Assembly: GCA_002841765.1 (NCBI GenBank)
Contig: PHAV01000019.1
Location: 1 to 52,234 of the forward strand
From: Deltaproteobacteria bacterium HGW-Deltaproteobacteria-4
GTDB taxonomy: Bacteria > Desulfobacterota > Desulfuromonadia > Desulfuromonadales > UBA2197
Direction of reading: 5' to 3'
DNA: 52,234 nucleotides
Within the stretch, counting starts at the first letter, position 1; each line of letters opens with the position of its first letter. A program made the translations under genes and the position numbers. Under the pieces are notes generated by a model. That model saw nothing but the letters and a program-made list of their open reading frames with translations, had not been told where the DNA came from and did not search any database. Shown here piece after piece: positions 7,677 to 16,644 of the stretch.

Positions 7677-10007
7677 TTACCAGCGCAGGAACCAGAAGAG
7701 CCGGTGTTCGGTCTCTTCCCCGGTGGTACGGGTGGCGTAGATTCCACCCAGCCAGGCGGTGTACTGTTCACTGGCATCAGCCTGCGTCTCGCGATAATAG
7801 AAAGGGTTAAGTTCGAAGAGTGACGTTTCCGCATCCTGTCGGGCGCGGATAAATCGCCACAAAAATCCGGTCTCACTCTTTTGCGGGCTGCTGTCACGAT
7901 ACAGAACTTTCCAGAGGAGCGCATGGCGGGTGCGTTCCTCTTCACGTTTGTAGCTGTAGAGCGGCCATAGAACCCAGCTCCGGACGCTCTCCGGCGTCGT
8001 TGTCCGGGTGAAGCTATAGAGCGGGAAGAGGTGCTGGTGACGGGAATTCGGACGCTGCGACAGGTTGAGCAGACTCCAATCGGGATGGCCGAGATGAAGG
8101 AGGGCAAAGGTACTTGCGTCCGGGCTGCGCTCCTGCCAGTGGAGCAAGGAAAGATCGCGGGTCGATTCCTTCTTGCGCTGATGGTACCAAAGGGGAAAAA
8201 GGCCGAAGCTGCTGCAATCTATGTCTGACGATCCGAAAGCGAGGAAGGCCTGCCAGCTGCGGCGCTCCCCTTCGCTGGCGCGGCCATAGCGCAAAAAGGG
8301 CCAAAGGACCGCATCTTCACGGAAGTCACCGTCGAGCTTGCGACCGTAGAAGGGCCAGAGGTGGAACAGTGACTTGCCGGGCTCTTCCTGATGCAGATAA
8401 GGCGGGATGAGCGCCAGACTAAAGCTCCGCTCCGGACTTTCATCGTGCCACCAGAAAGGAAGCACCCGGCTGTGACTCGTCTCGCCCCGCTGGCTGCGGC
8501 TGATCAACGGCCAAAGGATGTCGAGCTGCTTGCGCAGCTGCGGTGGATCCTCGGTGGCAATAGCGACCGGCCCGAGGAAGAAGCGCTTGCGATAACCGTC
8601 GGGCTGGCGCAGGGAGAAGGAGAGGGGCGTGACGTGGTACTCACTCTGCGGGTTGCGCCAGTGGCCGTACAAAGGGAGAAGGAGAGTGTAGTCCCGCTCC
8701 GGCGTATGGCCCGACCACCACAGCAGTCCGGCCATATTGTTGCTGGTGTCGGCGGTCCGCTGCGAACGAAAGAGCGGCAGAACCCAGGTATCGCGCGCAT
8801 CCGGGAGGGTTTCGTGGTGCACCAGCGGCCAGAGGAAGAAGCGGCTGTCATAACCCCGCTGTGGATCCTGCATGTGGGCATAAAGGGGGAAGAGGTAGTA
8901 GCGCTGCGTCTCGCTGCCCCGTTCATAACTGCCAAAGAGCGGAAACCAGTAACGCAGGGTGCTGTCGAAGTTGAAGTTATTGTGGCGGAAATAGACAGGG
9001 AAAACGACGCGGGTGGCTGAAGTCTCACTGCGGTGATCGCCGTAAAAAGGCAGGAATAACTGCAAGCGGTTCTCCTCGCCAGTGCGCCAGTCGAGATAAA
9101 AGGGGAGCAGAATCTTGAAAGCGCTCTCGTCCGTGCTCGCTGCATACCAAAGGGGCACAACCACGCTCCCCTCCCCGCGATTGTTCTCCCAACCGAAATA
9201 AAGGGGCACCAGCAAACTAAAACGCGCTTCCGGCGAGCGGTAGCGCCACCACAGCGGAATCAGCAGGTCATGGCGCGTCGCCCCCTTCTCTTGCCAGGCA
9301 TACAGAAGGAAATAACCGCTCCGTTTTTCCGGCGATTGCTGCCGCCACCAAAGCGGCAGAATGGCACGAGTATGGCTCTCGCCGTGGTCACGCCACAGAT
9401 AAGGAAACAGAAACCCTTCCGAAAACTGCGGCGTTTCGTGCCGCCACCAAAGGGGGATAAAGCGACTGCTCCGCTCTTCTCCCTGGTGGCGGATTTCCCC
9501 GAGTGGCCAAAGGTAGCGCAGGGTCCAGTCGTCCGTCGCCGGGTGGCGGGTGAGGCTGAAGAATGGGTAAAGAGTCGAGATTGTGCGCGCGCCATCCGCG
9601 GCTTCGGACTGACCGTAGAGGGGCCAGAGGTGGAACCATTGCTTCTTCCCTTCGCGTCCCTGCCAGTAAACCGGAAAGAGGTGGCGACGGAAATCCTCTC
9701 CCCGGTGTTCAACGTGTGCCAGATCAAAGAACAGCGACCATTCTCTGGAATCGCGGTCAGCATCGGTCTCCAGATTAAAGAGCCACGGCCGCACCGCGTA
9801 GCGCTCGTAGCTGCCGGCTTCACGGTGGTGGAGGATGCCAAAAGCGAGGTTGGTAGTAGACCCTGTAGCATCAGCGCTGTGGGTGGCGAGCGGCCAGGCA
9901 GTGACCGATGGGTAGGTATGATCGGTGGCCGCCAATGCAGAGAAGACCGGCAAGGACGACCAGAGCAGGAGAAGCAACAGAATGATGGGCAGGCGGATTC
10001 GGCGCAT
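7677..10007 (-). CDS. Exported aromatic-proline repeat protein, unknown function
   Basis: 776 residues from the ATG at 10007, which has AGGAGGAA upstream; an earlier TTG at 10070 lacks a ribosome site. A strong type I signal peptide (RR start, poly-Leu core, cleavage near ALAA, about residue 27) is followed by a mature protein built almost entirely of repeats. About 36 units spaced roughly 15-25 residues apart carry a core such as LFPLY, LWPLY, IPLWWR or LPFYG, about 26 of them with the Pro. Intervening segments are short, charged and Arg/Glu/Ser-rich. The chain ends in FWFLRW, an aromatic C-terminus like that of outer-membrane beta-barrels. I infer a beta-rich surface or outer-membrane protein. 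I do not recognise a named family. It lies upstream of nfeD (104-base gap) and has its own promoter. Confidence 0.85.
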   Translation of the reverse strand: MRRIRLPIILLLLLLWSSLPVFSALAATDHTYPSVTAWPLATHSADATGSTTNLAFGILHHREAGSYERYAVRPWLFNLETDADRDSREWSLFFDLAHVEHRGEDFRRHLFPVYWQGREGKKQWFHLWPLYGQSEAADGARTISTLYPFFSLTRHPATDDWTLRYLWPLGEIRHQGEERSSRFIPLWWRHETPQFSEGFLFPYLWRDHGESHTRAILPLWWRQQSPEKRSGYFLLYAWQEKGATRHDLLIPLWWRYRSPEARFSLLVPLYFGWENNRGEGSVVVPLWYAASTDESAFKILLPFYLDWRTGEENRLQLFLPFYGDHRSETSATRVVFPVYFRHNNFNFDSTLRYWFPLFGSYERGSETQRYYLFPLYAHMQDPQRGYDSRFFLWPLVHHETLPDARDTWVLPLFRSQRTADTSNNMAGLLWWSGHTPERDYTLLLPLYGHWRNPQSEYHVTPLSFSLRQPDGYRKRFFLGPVAIATEDPPQLRKQLDILWPLISRSQRGETSHSRVLPFWWHDESPERSFSLALIPPYLHQEEPGKSLFHLWPFYGRKLDGDFREDAVLWPFLRYGRASEGERRSWQAFLAFGSSDIDCSSFGLFPLWYHQRKKESTRDLSLLHWQERSPDASTFALLHLGHPDWSLLNLSQRPNSRHQHLFPLYSFTRTTTPESVRSWVLWPLYSYKREEERTRHALLWKVLYRDSSPQKSETGFLWRFIRARQDAETSLFELNPFYYRETQADASEQYTAWLGGIYATRTTGEETEHRLFWFLRW

Positions 10008-10090
10008 GGAAATTCCTCCTGATAGCAGGATCTTTCGGCTTGTTCGATTTACATTGAATAAGGCCGGCAAGTGTCCGACATTTTAATAAA

Positions 10091-10118
10091 AATATAGCCT
10101 GCCAGACTTTACTGTCAA
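10091..10118 (-). promoter_or_regulatory. Strong sigma70-type promoter of the repeat protein
   Basis: On the minus strand a perfect TTGACA (complement of 10113-10118), a 16-base spacer and TATATT (complement of 10091-10096), about 84 bases before the start codon. Confidence 0.65.
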
Positions 10119-10302
10119 GAAAACGATTGTACAGAGCTTGTCCACCAAGCACCGTTAACAGGCGGACGGTAATTTCTTGCCTTCACCGGAACGGCTGAGT
10201 ATTAATGTGTGGTGCTTGTTGGTAAGAAAGCGATTGTCGTATTGTTGGCCATAACGCGAATCTACTTAACTGAGGCAGACTGAATTTTACCGGAGTTTAT
10301 TG

Positions 10303-11187
10303 ATGATCCCCCGCTATGTTGAACCCCTCTTCCGCCCGCCGAGCGAGGCGCGCAGCCTGATCTTCCAGATCACCATCGGCTGCTCGCAGAACAACTGCAC
10401 CTTCTGCGGTATGTACAAAGGGAAACACTTCCAGATCCGTCCGGTGGCGGAGATCATCGCAGAGATCCAGGGGATTCCCGAGATCTACCGGCCGCGCATC
10501 GACCGGGTCTTCCTCGCCGATGGCGACGCGATTGTCTACCCCTTTGCCGGACTGGTGGAGATTCTTGACAGCCTGGCGGCCACCTTCCCCAACCTGACCC
10601 GCGTCGGCGCTTACGCCTCTCCCGCCAGCCTGACGACCAAGAGCCCGGAAGAGTTGGCGATTTTGCGGGGAAAGCGCCTGCGCATCCTCTATTTTGGCCT
10701 CGAATCCGGGGAGGACGCCACCCTCCTCTCGATCAACAAGGGCTTCACTGCCGAGGCTATGGCGCAGCAGGCCCTGAAGGCGCGGGCGGCGGGGATAAAA
10801 CTTTCGGTGACGGCGATCCTCGGCCTTGCCGGCCTCCAGCGCAGCCTCAGCCATGCCCGCGCCACCGCCGCCTGGGTGAACCAGGTTAATCCCGAATACT
10901 TCTCGCTCCTCACCCTCTTTCACCGCCACAACGACGACTTTGTCCGCACCCTGGAGCAATGCACCCGGCGCGAACTCTTGATCGAAGCGCGGGAACTTCT
11001 CACCCATCTCCACCCGACTCGCACCATCCTCCGCTCCAACCATGTCTCCAACTTCCTCAACCTCGCCGGCAGCTATCCCAAGGATCGCGAGCGCTTGATC
11101 GCGGATGTCGATGCGGCGATGGACGCGGCGCAGTTGCGCCCCGGCTTCCTCGACAGCGTGCCGGCTTATGCGGAAGAGTATTATTGA
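10303..11187 (+). CDS. Radical SAM protein
   Basis: 294 residues. The ATG at 10303 is 7 bases after GGAG; the TTG just before it is too close to the ribosome site. The N-terminal cluster motif is GCSQNNCTFCGMYKGK, that is C-x4-C-x2-C. This spacing is one longer than the textbook CX3CX2C, but I recall it from a subgroup of COG1032-like radical SAM proteins. GLESGEDATLLSINKG is the typical SAM-contact strand region. There is no C-terminal cluster domain or B12 domain. It is a stand-alone gene, so the substrate cannot be inferred. Codon use is GC-rich like its plus-strand neighbours. Confidence 0.88.
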   Translation: MIPRYVEPLFRPPSEARSLIFQITIGCSQNNCTFCGMYKGKHFQIRPVAEIIAEIQGIPEIYRPRIDRVFLADGDAIVYPFAGLVEILDSLAATFPNLTRVGAYASPASLTTKSPEELAILRGKRLRILYFGLESGEDATLLSINKGFTAEAMAQQALKARAAGIKLSVTAILGLAGLQRSLSHARATAAWVNQVNPEYFSLLTLFHRHNDDFVRTLEQCTRRELLIEARELLTHLHPTRTILRSNHVSNFLNLAGSYPKDRERLIADVDAAMDAAQLRPGFLDSVPAYAEEYY

Positions 11188-11303
11188 GAATGTATGCCAG
11201 CGCCCGGCTTCCTCTTCCCCGCAGGGAGAGAATATGCTAATCTTCCCGCGCGGATGATCTTATCCCTGTAGCCGGCCCATAGATCTGACATGGAGAAACA
11301 ACC

Positions 11304-12095
11304 TTGAATATCAAAAAGTTCTTCGACGCAATCGGCCTGAACGGCACCCAATGGCAATGGCGCCTGATGCTTTGGGAAAAGAAGATCAAGCAATCGTTCC
11401 GCACCCCGACCCAGGCCGGCGGCCTCCCTTTTTATAAAGTGCTGATCGCTCTCAACCTCCTCAGCTTTTCCATTATGCTGCTGCAAGGGGGAATTGCAGG
11501 GCGCAACGTCTTTGCGATCCTCATCAATCCTGACACCAATCTCCTGATCTATTCCGGGGCGCAGTTCTGGCCCTTCGGTGATTGGTGGCGCACCCTGACC
11601 TATGCCTTCATGCATGGCGGAATCCTGCATCTTGTCTTCAATATGATCGTGCTTTACCAGATCGGACCACTGATCGAGACTGAAATCGGTCGTTCGCGCT
11701 TCTTGATTCTTTATACCCTCACCGCCCTCACCGCCACCTTTGCCGACCTCCTCTGGCACCCGAATGTGCCGGTCGTCGGCGCCTCGGGGGCGCTCTTCGG
11801 ATTGATCGGCTTTGCCATTGCCTGGTACCACCGCCTCGGTGGTTTTCAGGCCCTGGAACTGCGTAACTTCATGCTCAAGTGGGCAGCGTTCGCCTTCGTC
11901 TTCGGCCTCCTTGTCGGTGCCGACAACGCTGCTCACCTCGGCGGGGGCCTCGGCGGCCTCGCTATCGGCTTCATCCTGCCGAACAACTCCTGGACCCGGC
12001 GCAAGACCGACAAACTCTGCACGGTTCTCGCCTGGGGCTGCGCCCTCCTCATCGCTGCCGCCTTTGCTGGACTGGCACTCAGTTGGCTGCGGTAA
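11304..12095 (+). CDS. Rhomboid family intramembrane serine protease
   Basis: 263 residues starting at TTG (11304) with GGAG 8 bases upstream. The catalytic dyad is present: Ser161 in GASGALFG and His211 in NAAHLGGGLGG. The loop-1/TM2 motif HGGILHLVFNM (about 104-114) is intact. Six or so hydrophobic helices span residues about 45-255 after a basic cytosolic N-terminus. It should cleave within the membrane-spanning helices of other proteins. The substrate is unknown and the neighbours give no hint. Confidence 0.93.
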   Translation: MNIKKFFDAIGLNGTQWQWRLMLWEKKIKQSFRTPTQAGGLPFYKVLIALNLLSFSIMLLQGGIAGRNVFAILINPDTNLLIYSGAQFWPFGDWWRTLTYAFMHGGILHLVFNMIVLYQIGPLIETEIGRSRFLILYTLTALTATFADLLWHPNVPVVGASGALFGLIGFAIAWYHRLGGFQALELRNFMLKWAAFAFVFGLLVGADNAAHLGGGLGGLAIGFILPNNSWTRRKTDKLCTVLAWGCALLIAAAFAGLALSWLR

Positions 12096-12100
12096 AGCGA

Positions 12101-12182
12101 CCACCCCCAGCCCCTCCTTAACAAAGGAGGGGAGCTTAAAGCTTATAGTCCCCCTCCTTATTCAAGGAGGGGTTAGGGGTGG
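12101..12182. repeat. REP-like palindrome pair
   Basis: Two palindromic units, 12101-12132 (CCCCTCCTTAACAAAGGAGGGG core) and 12150-12182 (CCCCTCCTTATTCAAGGAGGGG core), each make a stem of 8-9 bp. The outer flanks CCACCCC at 12101 and GGGGTGG at 12176 also pair, so the whole block is a nested inverted repeat. This has the architecture of a REP/BIME-type extragenic repeat between the rhomboid and ybaK-like genes. Confidence 0.7.
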
Positions 12183-12206
12183 TAAATTTCAGATTGAAAG
12201 GTTTAT

Positions 12207-12695
12207 ATGGCCAAAGAAAAATTTCCCGTCACCGCTGCGATCCGGGCGCTGCGTGAAGGGAAGATCCCCTTCACCGAGCATCTCTACCCTTACGAAGAGA
12301 AGGGCGGCACCGCGACCTCTGCCCGTGAACTCGGTGTTGACGAGCACTGCGTAATAAAAACTCTGATCATGGAAGATGACAAAAAAGAGCCATTGATCAT
12401 CCTTATGCACGGCGATTGTCAGGTCTCGACCAAGGAACTCGCACGCCAGATCGGCGCCCGCAGCGTCATCCCCTCTTCCCCGGAAGCGGCCAACCGCCAC
12501 ACTGGCTACCTGGTCGGCGGCACCTCCCCCTTCGGGACGAGACGACCTCTGTCGGTCTATGTCGAAGCCTCGATTCTCGAACTTGAGCGAATCTACATTA
12601 ATGGCGGCAAGCGCGGCTTTCTCGTCGCCCTGGCACCACAGGATCTGGTCAATCTGCTCAAGCCGACGCCGGTGACGGTGGCGATTGACGGATAA
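12207..12695 (+). CDS. ybaK: Cys-tRNA(Pro) deacylase, YbaK/EbsC family
   Basis: 162 residues, the normal length for bacterial YbaK. It hydrolyses mischarged Cys-tRNA(Pro) in trans. The conserved Lys in CVIKTLIM (about residue 51) and the GGTSPFG loop (about 104-110) are present. AAAGG lies about 8 bases before the ATG. The REP-like repeat separates it from the rhomboid gene and a 69-base gap from the sirtuin-like gene. Other members of the family act on other aminoacyl-tRNAs, so exact specificity is inferred. Confidence 0.92.
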   Translation: MAKEKFPVTAAIRALREGKIPFTEHLYPYEEKGGTATSARELGVDEHCVIKTLIMEDDKKEPLIILMHGDCQVSTKELARQIGARSVIPSSPEAANRHTGYLVGGTSPFGTRRPLSVYVEASILELERIYINGGKRGFLVALAPQDLVNLLKPTPVTVAIDG

Positions 12696-12764
12696 AGAAA
12701 AAGAGGGCACCCACGAGGGGCGCCCCTACCATTCGTCAACTTGATTATCGTGAAGGAAGTGACG

Positions 12765-13595
12765 ATGCCCCTGAGTGCAATCCAGCATGCTGCTGCTGCC
12801 GCTATCCGCACCGCTGAAGCGCTGATCATCACCGCCGGCGCCGGGATGGGGGTCGATTCCGGTCTCCCGGATTTCCGCGGCAATGAAGGTTTCTGGAACG
12901 CTTATCCTCCCTATCGTCAGCTCGGCCTTTCCTTTATCGAAACCGCCAACCCCGCCCACTTTCAACGCGATCCCGCCTTTGCTTGGGGCTTTTACGGCCA
13001 CCGCACCAACCTTTATCGTAATACCGTCCCCAATCCCGGCTTCACCATCCTCCGCAACTGGATCAAAGACTTTCATCATGCCCCCTTTGTCGTCACCTCC
13101 AATGTCGATGGCCAGTTTCAAAAAGCCGGTTTTGCTGAAGAGGAAATCCTTGAAGTCCACGGCTCCATTCATCACCTGCAATGTCTGCAGCCCTGTTGCA
13201 ACAAAATCTGGCCTAACGAGGAAGAGATTGACATCGACCTCCTTACTATGCGCGCCCGGCATCTTCCCACCTGCCCGCACTGCCAAGGAGTAGCACGGCC
13301 GAATATCCTCATGTTCGGCGACTTCTCCTGGCTCGACCAGCGCAGTCGACAGCAGGAAGAACGCTTCCAAACCTTTCTTCGCCGGCAGCAGGGCAAACGC
13401 GTTGTCGTCATCGAGATCGGCGCCGGCACCGCCATCCCGACCATCCGCGCCACCTCGGAGCGAATCGGTCGGACGCAGCAGGCGACTGTCATCCGCATCA
13501 ACCTGCGCGAAGCCGGGATCGCATCTCCCCATCTCGCCCTCCCCTGCAGCGGTCTGGCCGGTTTGACCGCGCTCGATTCTCTCCTCAGTTCATAA
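12765..13595 (+). CDS. Sir2-like NAD-dependent protein deacylase
   Basis: 276 residues from the ATG at 12765 (AAGGA upstream). NAD-binding motifs GAGMGVDSGLPDFRG (about 25-39) and TSNVDG (111-116, normally TQNIDG) are present, as is the catalytic His132 in VHGS. The zinc ribbon is supplied by Cys140, Cys144/145, Cys170 and Cys173. The signature GNEGFWNAYP and the GDFSW segment mark a divergent bacterial subgroup rather than the CobB type. It could deacylate lysines or act as an ADP-ribosyltransferase. It is followed by a bidirectional terminator. Confidence 0.88.
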   Translation: MPLSAIQHAAAAAIRTAEALIITAGAGMGVDSGLPDFRGNEGFWNAYPPYRQLGLSFIETANPAHFQRDPAFAWGFYGHRTNLYRNTVPNPGFTILRNWIKDFHHAPFVVTSNVDGQFQKAGFAEEEILEVHGSIHHLQCLQPCCNKIWPNEEEIDIDLLTMRARHLPTCPHCQGVARPNILMFGDFSWLDQRSRQQEERFQTFLRRQQGKRVVVIEIGAGTAIPTIRATSERIGRTQQATVIRINLREAGIASPHLALPCSGLAGLTALDSLLSS

Positions 13596-13601
13596 AAAAA
13601 C

Positions 13602-13641
13602 AAAAAGGGCCGAACCTGTACCTACAGATTCAGCCCTTTTT
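13602..13641. terminator. Bidirectional terminator between the sir2-like gene and mscS
   Basis: Inverted repeat AAAAAGGGC...GCCCTTTTT extended inward by GAA/TTC and CTGTA/TACAG with two single mismatches. It has U runs on both strands and lies between convergent genes. Confidence 0.9.
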
Positions 13642-13659
13642 GTTCTTAAATCCGCCCCG

Positions 13660-14712
13660 TCAGGAAGCTGCTTTATTCATAAACAGAGTCTGCGTCGGGT
13701 AGGCAAACTCAATCCCATTTTTTTCGAACTCACGGAAGATGGCTAAATTTATCGATTGTTGAATATCCATGTAATGAGAATATTCGGCACTGAGGACATA
13801 ATAGACCAGCTCAAAATTTAAACTGAAATCTCCAAAACCGGCAAAATGCGCCCGGTCGAAAGTGGCATCTTGCTGCCTTTCGATAATGCCCTTCATCATC
13901 AGGGGGAGTTCTTCAAGTTGAGCTGCGGTTGTCTGATAAATGACGCCGACCTGAAAAACGACACGACGGCGTTCCATTCTTTTATAATTATGAATTCTTG
14001 AATTAGTCAGATCGGTATTGTGAAAGATCAGGAGTTCTCCACCAAGGGAGCGAATTCTTGTGGTTTTAATGCCGATATGTTCGACTGTCCCCATTTTGTC
14101 TTCGATAATTAGAAAGTCACCGACTTCAAAGGGACGATCAAAAAAAATGACAAAATAATTAAACACATCACCTAAAACTGTCTGAGCAGCCAGAGCAATG
14201 GCAATCCCCCCGATCCCCAAGCCAGCTATAACCGACGATATTTTAAAACCAAGGTTATCGAGCAAAAACATCAGGCCCAGCACCCAAATGATAACGTTCA
14301 ACAGAGAAGTTAATCCCTTTATCTGTTTTCCGCGATCATCGCCGTTTTCCTCCATTATATAGTTTCTGGACAGATGGCTTATAAAAGTGATGATTGCTTT
14401 GAGAAAGCAATAAGTCAGAATGACAACCGTGGCAACAGACAAACCTTTTTCGACTTTGACCGAGAAATTAAGGTTTTGTACAGAGAGGTAGAATGCAGCG
14501 AAATACGCAAGAGGAATAGCAGCTTTCTCTATCCCCTCAATCAAGAGGTCATCTAATCGCGTCACAGTACTTTTGGCCCATATACGCAGCCTGTAAATGA
14601 TGATCTTTTTAAAGATATAGACACTCAATACCCCAACGACAAAAACTCCGAGGGTCATTATGTACATCTCAACTGTGTTACCAAAAAATGGTTGATCCGT
14701 AAAATATCCCAT
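13660..14712 (-). CDS. MscS family mechanosensitive ion channel
   Basis: 350 residues from the ATG at 14712 (AAAGGA upstream); an earlier in-frame ATG at 14760 has no ribosome site. About four or five membrane helices (roughly 15-40, 65-85, 95-120, 145-200) end in the pore helix GLGIGGIAIALAAQTVLGD, typical of MscS TM3. The beta domain (FEVGDFL onward) and the C-terminal alpha/beta domain (to about 345) follow. It should release osmolytes on hypo-osmotic shock. It is larger than E. coli MscS (286) and resembles the YbdG/YnaI-like size class. Single gene. Confidence 0.92.
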   Translation of the reverse strand: MGYFTDQPFFGNTVEMYIMTLGVFVVGVLSVYIFKKIIIYRLRIWAKSTVTRLDDLLIEGIEKAAIPLAYFAAFYLSVQNLNFSVKVEKGLSVATVVILTYCFLKAIITFISHLSRNYIMEENGDDRGKQIKGLTSLLNVIIWVLGLMFLLDNLGFKISSVIAGLGIGGIAIALAAQTVLGDVFNYFVIFFDRPFEVGDFLIIEDKMGTVEHIGIKTTRIRSLGGELLIFHNTDLTNSRIHNYKRMERRRVVFQVGVIYQTTAAQLEELPLMMKGIIERQQDATFDRAHFAGFGDFSLNFELVYYVLSAEYSHYMDIQQSINLAIFREFEKNGIEFAYPTQTLFMNKAAS

Positions 14713-14783
14713 AATTTCAAGTCCTTTCGTAATAAAATAAAAAGCCGCCGGCATCGCCACAAGACAGTAGGCTGGATAAAATA

Positions 14784-14822
14784 AAGGGTCGAATCTGCAA
14801 CACTTAGCAGATTCGACCCTTT
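14784..14822 (-). terminator. Intrinsic terminator of the TPR lipoprotein gene
   Basis: Perfect 15-bp stem (AAGGGTCGAATCTGC at 14784-14798 with its complement at 14807-14821) followed on the minus strand by TTTATTTTA. Confidence 0.88.
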
Positions 14823-14844
14823 TCTCTGCAAAAAGTCTTACGGG

Positions 14845-15612
14845 TTATTGCAACAGCTTGATATGATCGAGCGCCAAGCGTGCTTCTTCCGAATTGGGGG
14901 CGATACGGATCACCTCACGGAAGGCCTGCACGGCCTGATTTTTCTTGCCGAGTTTAGCGGAAGTAAGTCCGTACTGAAACTGGACAACAGGATTATCCGG
15001 AGCCATTTTGACGACTTCCTGGTATTCCTTCAAGGCGAGATCAGTCTTGCCAAAGGCTTCATAGGCTTCGGCCAGACGCATATGGGCAGTGGCATAGCTG
15101 GAATTGATCTCCAAAGATTTCTTATAAAAACTGATCGCTGTGAGGATGTCCCCCTTGTTGAAGTGAGCATAACCGATCCCGGCGTTTGCCACATCCGGAT
15201 TTAAAAAAAGGAGATTCTTTGACGCCAGTGTGAAGTAGAAGATGGCATCATCCCAACGTTTCATATCAAGATAAAGAGCGCCAAGGTTATTCTGACAGAT
15301 CGGCGCAAAGCTGGCGTCACTCAAGCGCAACGCCTTCTTGTAGCTCTTTTCGGCATCGTCATAGGAGCGCATCAATTGATAGGTCTGGCCCATGGAGAGG
15401 TGAATGTTCGGGTCTCCGGGGTTCGCCTCCGCAGCAAGATAAAACTCTTTCAGTGCCAGCGAATAGTTGGGCTCGCGCAGATAAGAGATGCCGAGGGTGT
15501 AATGAACCTTTCCGTCCGTCCGATCTTTGGCCGAAATACAGCCAGAGAGGGGGAGGAGGGTCAACAGAACTAAAAAAAGGGCAAGACAAGATCTCTTCAC
15601 GAAAGTCCTCAC
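14845..15612 (-). CDS. TPR-repeat lipoprotein, PilF/PilW-like
   Basis: 255 residues with a type II signal peptide (lipobox LSG-Cys25) and about six tetratricopeptide repeats from about residue 35 to the end; GLSYL-, NLGAL- and LAEAY-type helices are visible. Similar lipoproteins (PilF/PilW) sit in the outer membrane and help secretin PilQ to assemble for type IV pili, which fits a Geobacter-like organism. No other pilus gene is nearby, so the role is inferred from architecture only. The gene is separated from the upstream PfkB gene by 85 bases and has its own terminator. Confidence 0.82.
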   Translation of the reverse strand: MRTFVKRSCLALFLVLLTLLPLSGCISAKDRTDGKVHYTLGISYLREPNYSLALKEFYLAAEANPGDPNIHLSMGQTYQLMRSYDDAEKSYKKALRLSDASFAPICQNNLGALYLDMKRWDDAIFYFTLASKNLLFLNPDVANAGIGYAHFNKGDILTAISFYKKSLEINSSYATAHMRLAEAYEAFGKTDLALKEYQEVVKMAPDNPVVQFQYGLTSAKLGKKNQAVQAFREVIRIAPNSEEARLALDHIKLLQ

Positions 15613-15697
15613 AGTGGAACAGTTCTGGAGTTGACATGATGTCGGACCAGAGGTGTTCCGATTCCAGGCGTCAGCCTTGATTATTACAACTTCTTTC

Positions 15698-16606
15698 CTA
15701 CCCGGCGATGAACTCTGTCATCATTTTAAACTCTTTAAAACGCACGTCAATCTCTTCTATCGTCAAACTTTTCAAGCGGTTCAAGCTGAAATCCTCAACG
15801 GTAAAGGAGGCCATGACGCTACCATAGACGATCGCCCGGCGAATATTTTCCGGTTCAAGATTCTTTGTCGCTGCCAGGTACCCCATAAAGCCGCCGGCAA
15901 AAGTGTCACCGGCGCCGGTCGGATCAAAGACTTCCTCAAGAGGGTAAGCCGGGGCGGCAAAAATTTCGCCGGGGGAGAACATCAACACGCCGTATTCGCC
16001 ACGCTTAACGATCAAGGTTTTCGGCCCCATGTTCAACACCGCCTTGGCCGCCTTGATGAGATTCGCTTCGCCGGCGAGTTGACGGGTCTCCCCTTCGTTG
16101 ATCACCAGCAGGTCGACCCCCTTTAAGGTTTCAAGCAGCGCCTCGCGCTTGCCGGTGATCCAGAAGTTCATCGAATCAGCAGCAATCAGTCGCGGCCGCC
16201 GGACCTGGCGCAAAACTTCGCTCTGCAACTCCGGGTCGATATTGGCGAGAAAGACAAATTCACTTTCGGCATAACCGGCGGGGAGTTCGGGACGGAAATC
16301 GGCAAAGACATTGAGCTGGGTATCGAGGGTCTGGGCTTCGTTCAATTCGAAACCGTAGCGCCCTTTCCAGCGAAAGGTGGCGCCGTCGGCCATCGTCACG
16401 CCAGTCAGATCGATATTGCGCTCACGCAGCATTTGAAGATGTTCATCCGGGAAGTCATTTCCGACCACGGCGACGAGACGGACATCGGTAAAGTAGCTGG
16501 CTGCGACCGAGAAGAAAGTACCGGAGCCACCGAGGACCTCATCTGCTTTGCCGAAGGGGGTTTCGACCGAATCAAAAGCCATGGAACCGATTACTAAGAG
16601 ACTCAT
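15698..16606 (-). CDS. PfkB/ribokinase family sugar or nucleoside kinase
   Basis: 302 residues, normal for the family. The ATP/anion-hole signature DPTGAGDTFAGG with the catalytic Asp is intact, as is the N-terminal GGSGTFFSVAA substrate motif. It follows the MTA phosphorylase-like gene on the same strand (195-base gap filled by repeats). Adenosine kinase-like activity or another nucleoside or sugar salvage step is plausible from this pairing, but the substrate cannot be read from the sequence. Confidence 0.85.
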   Translation of the reverse strand: MSLLVIGSMAFDSVETPFGKADEVLGGSGTFFSVAASYFTDVRLVAVVGNDFPDEHLQMLRERNIDLTGVTMADGATFRWKGRYGFELNEAQTLDTQLNVFADFRPELPAGYAESEFVFLANIDPELQSEVLRQVRRPRLIAADSMNFWITGKREALLETLKGVDLLVINEGETRQLAGEANLIKAAKAVLNMGPKTLIVKRGEYGVLMFSPGEIFAAPAYPLEEVFDPTGAGDTFAGGFMGYLAATKNLEPENIRRAIVYGSVMASFTVEDFSLNRLKSLTIEEIDVRFKEFKMMTEFIAG

Positions 16607-16644
16607 CTTCTACACCTCAGAAATTTTTCAACGATAACAAAGCA

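Noticed and set aside
7677-10007. Repeat protein as a WG-repeat or YD-repeat protein
   Set aside because: The WG and YD repeat signatures (W-G, Y-D dipeptides in register) are absent; the recurring core is aromatic-Pro-aliphatic-aromatic.
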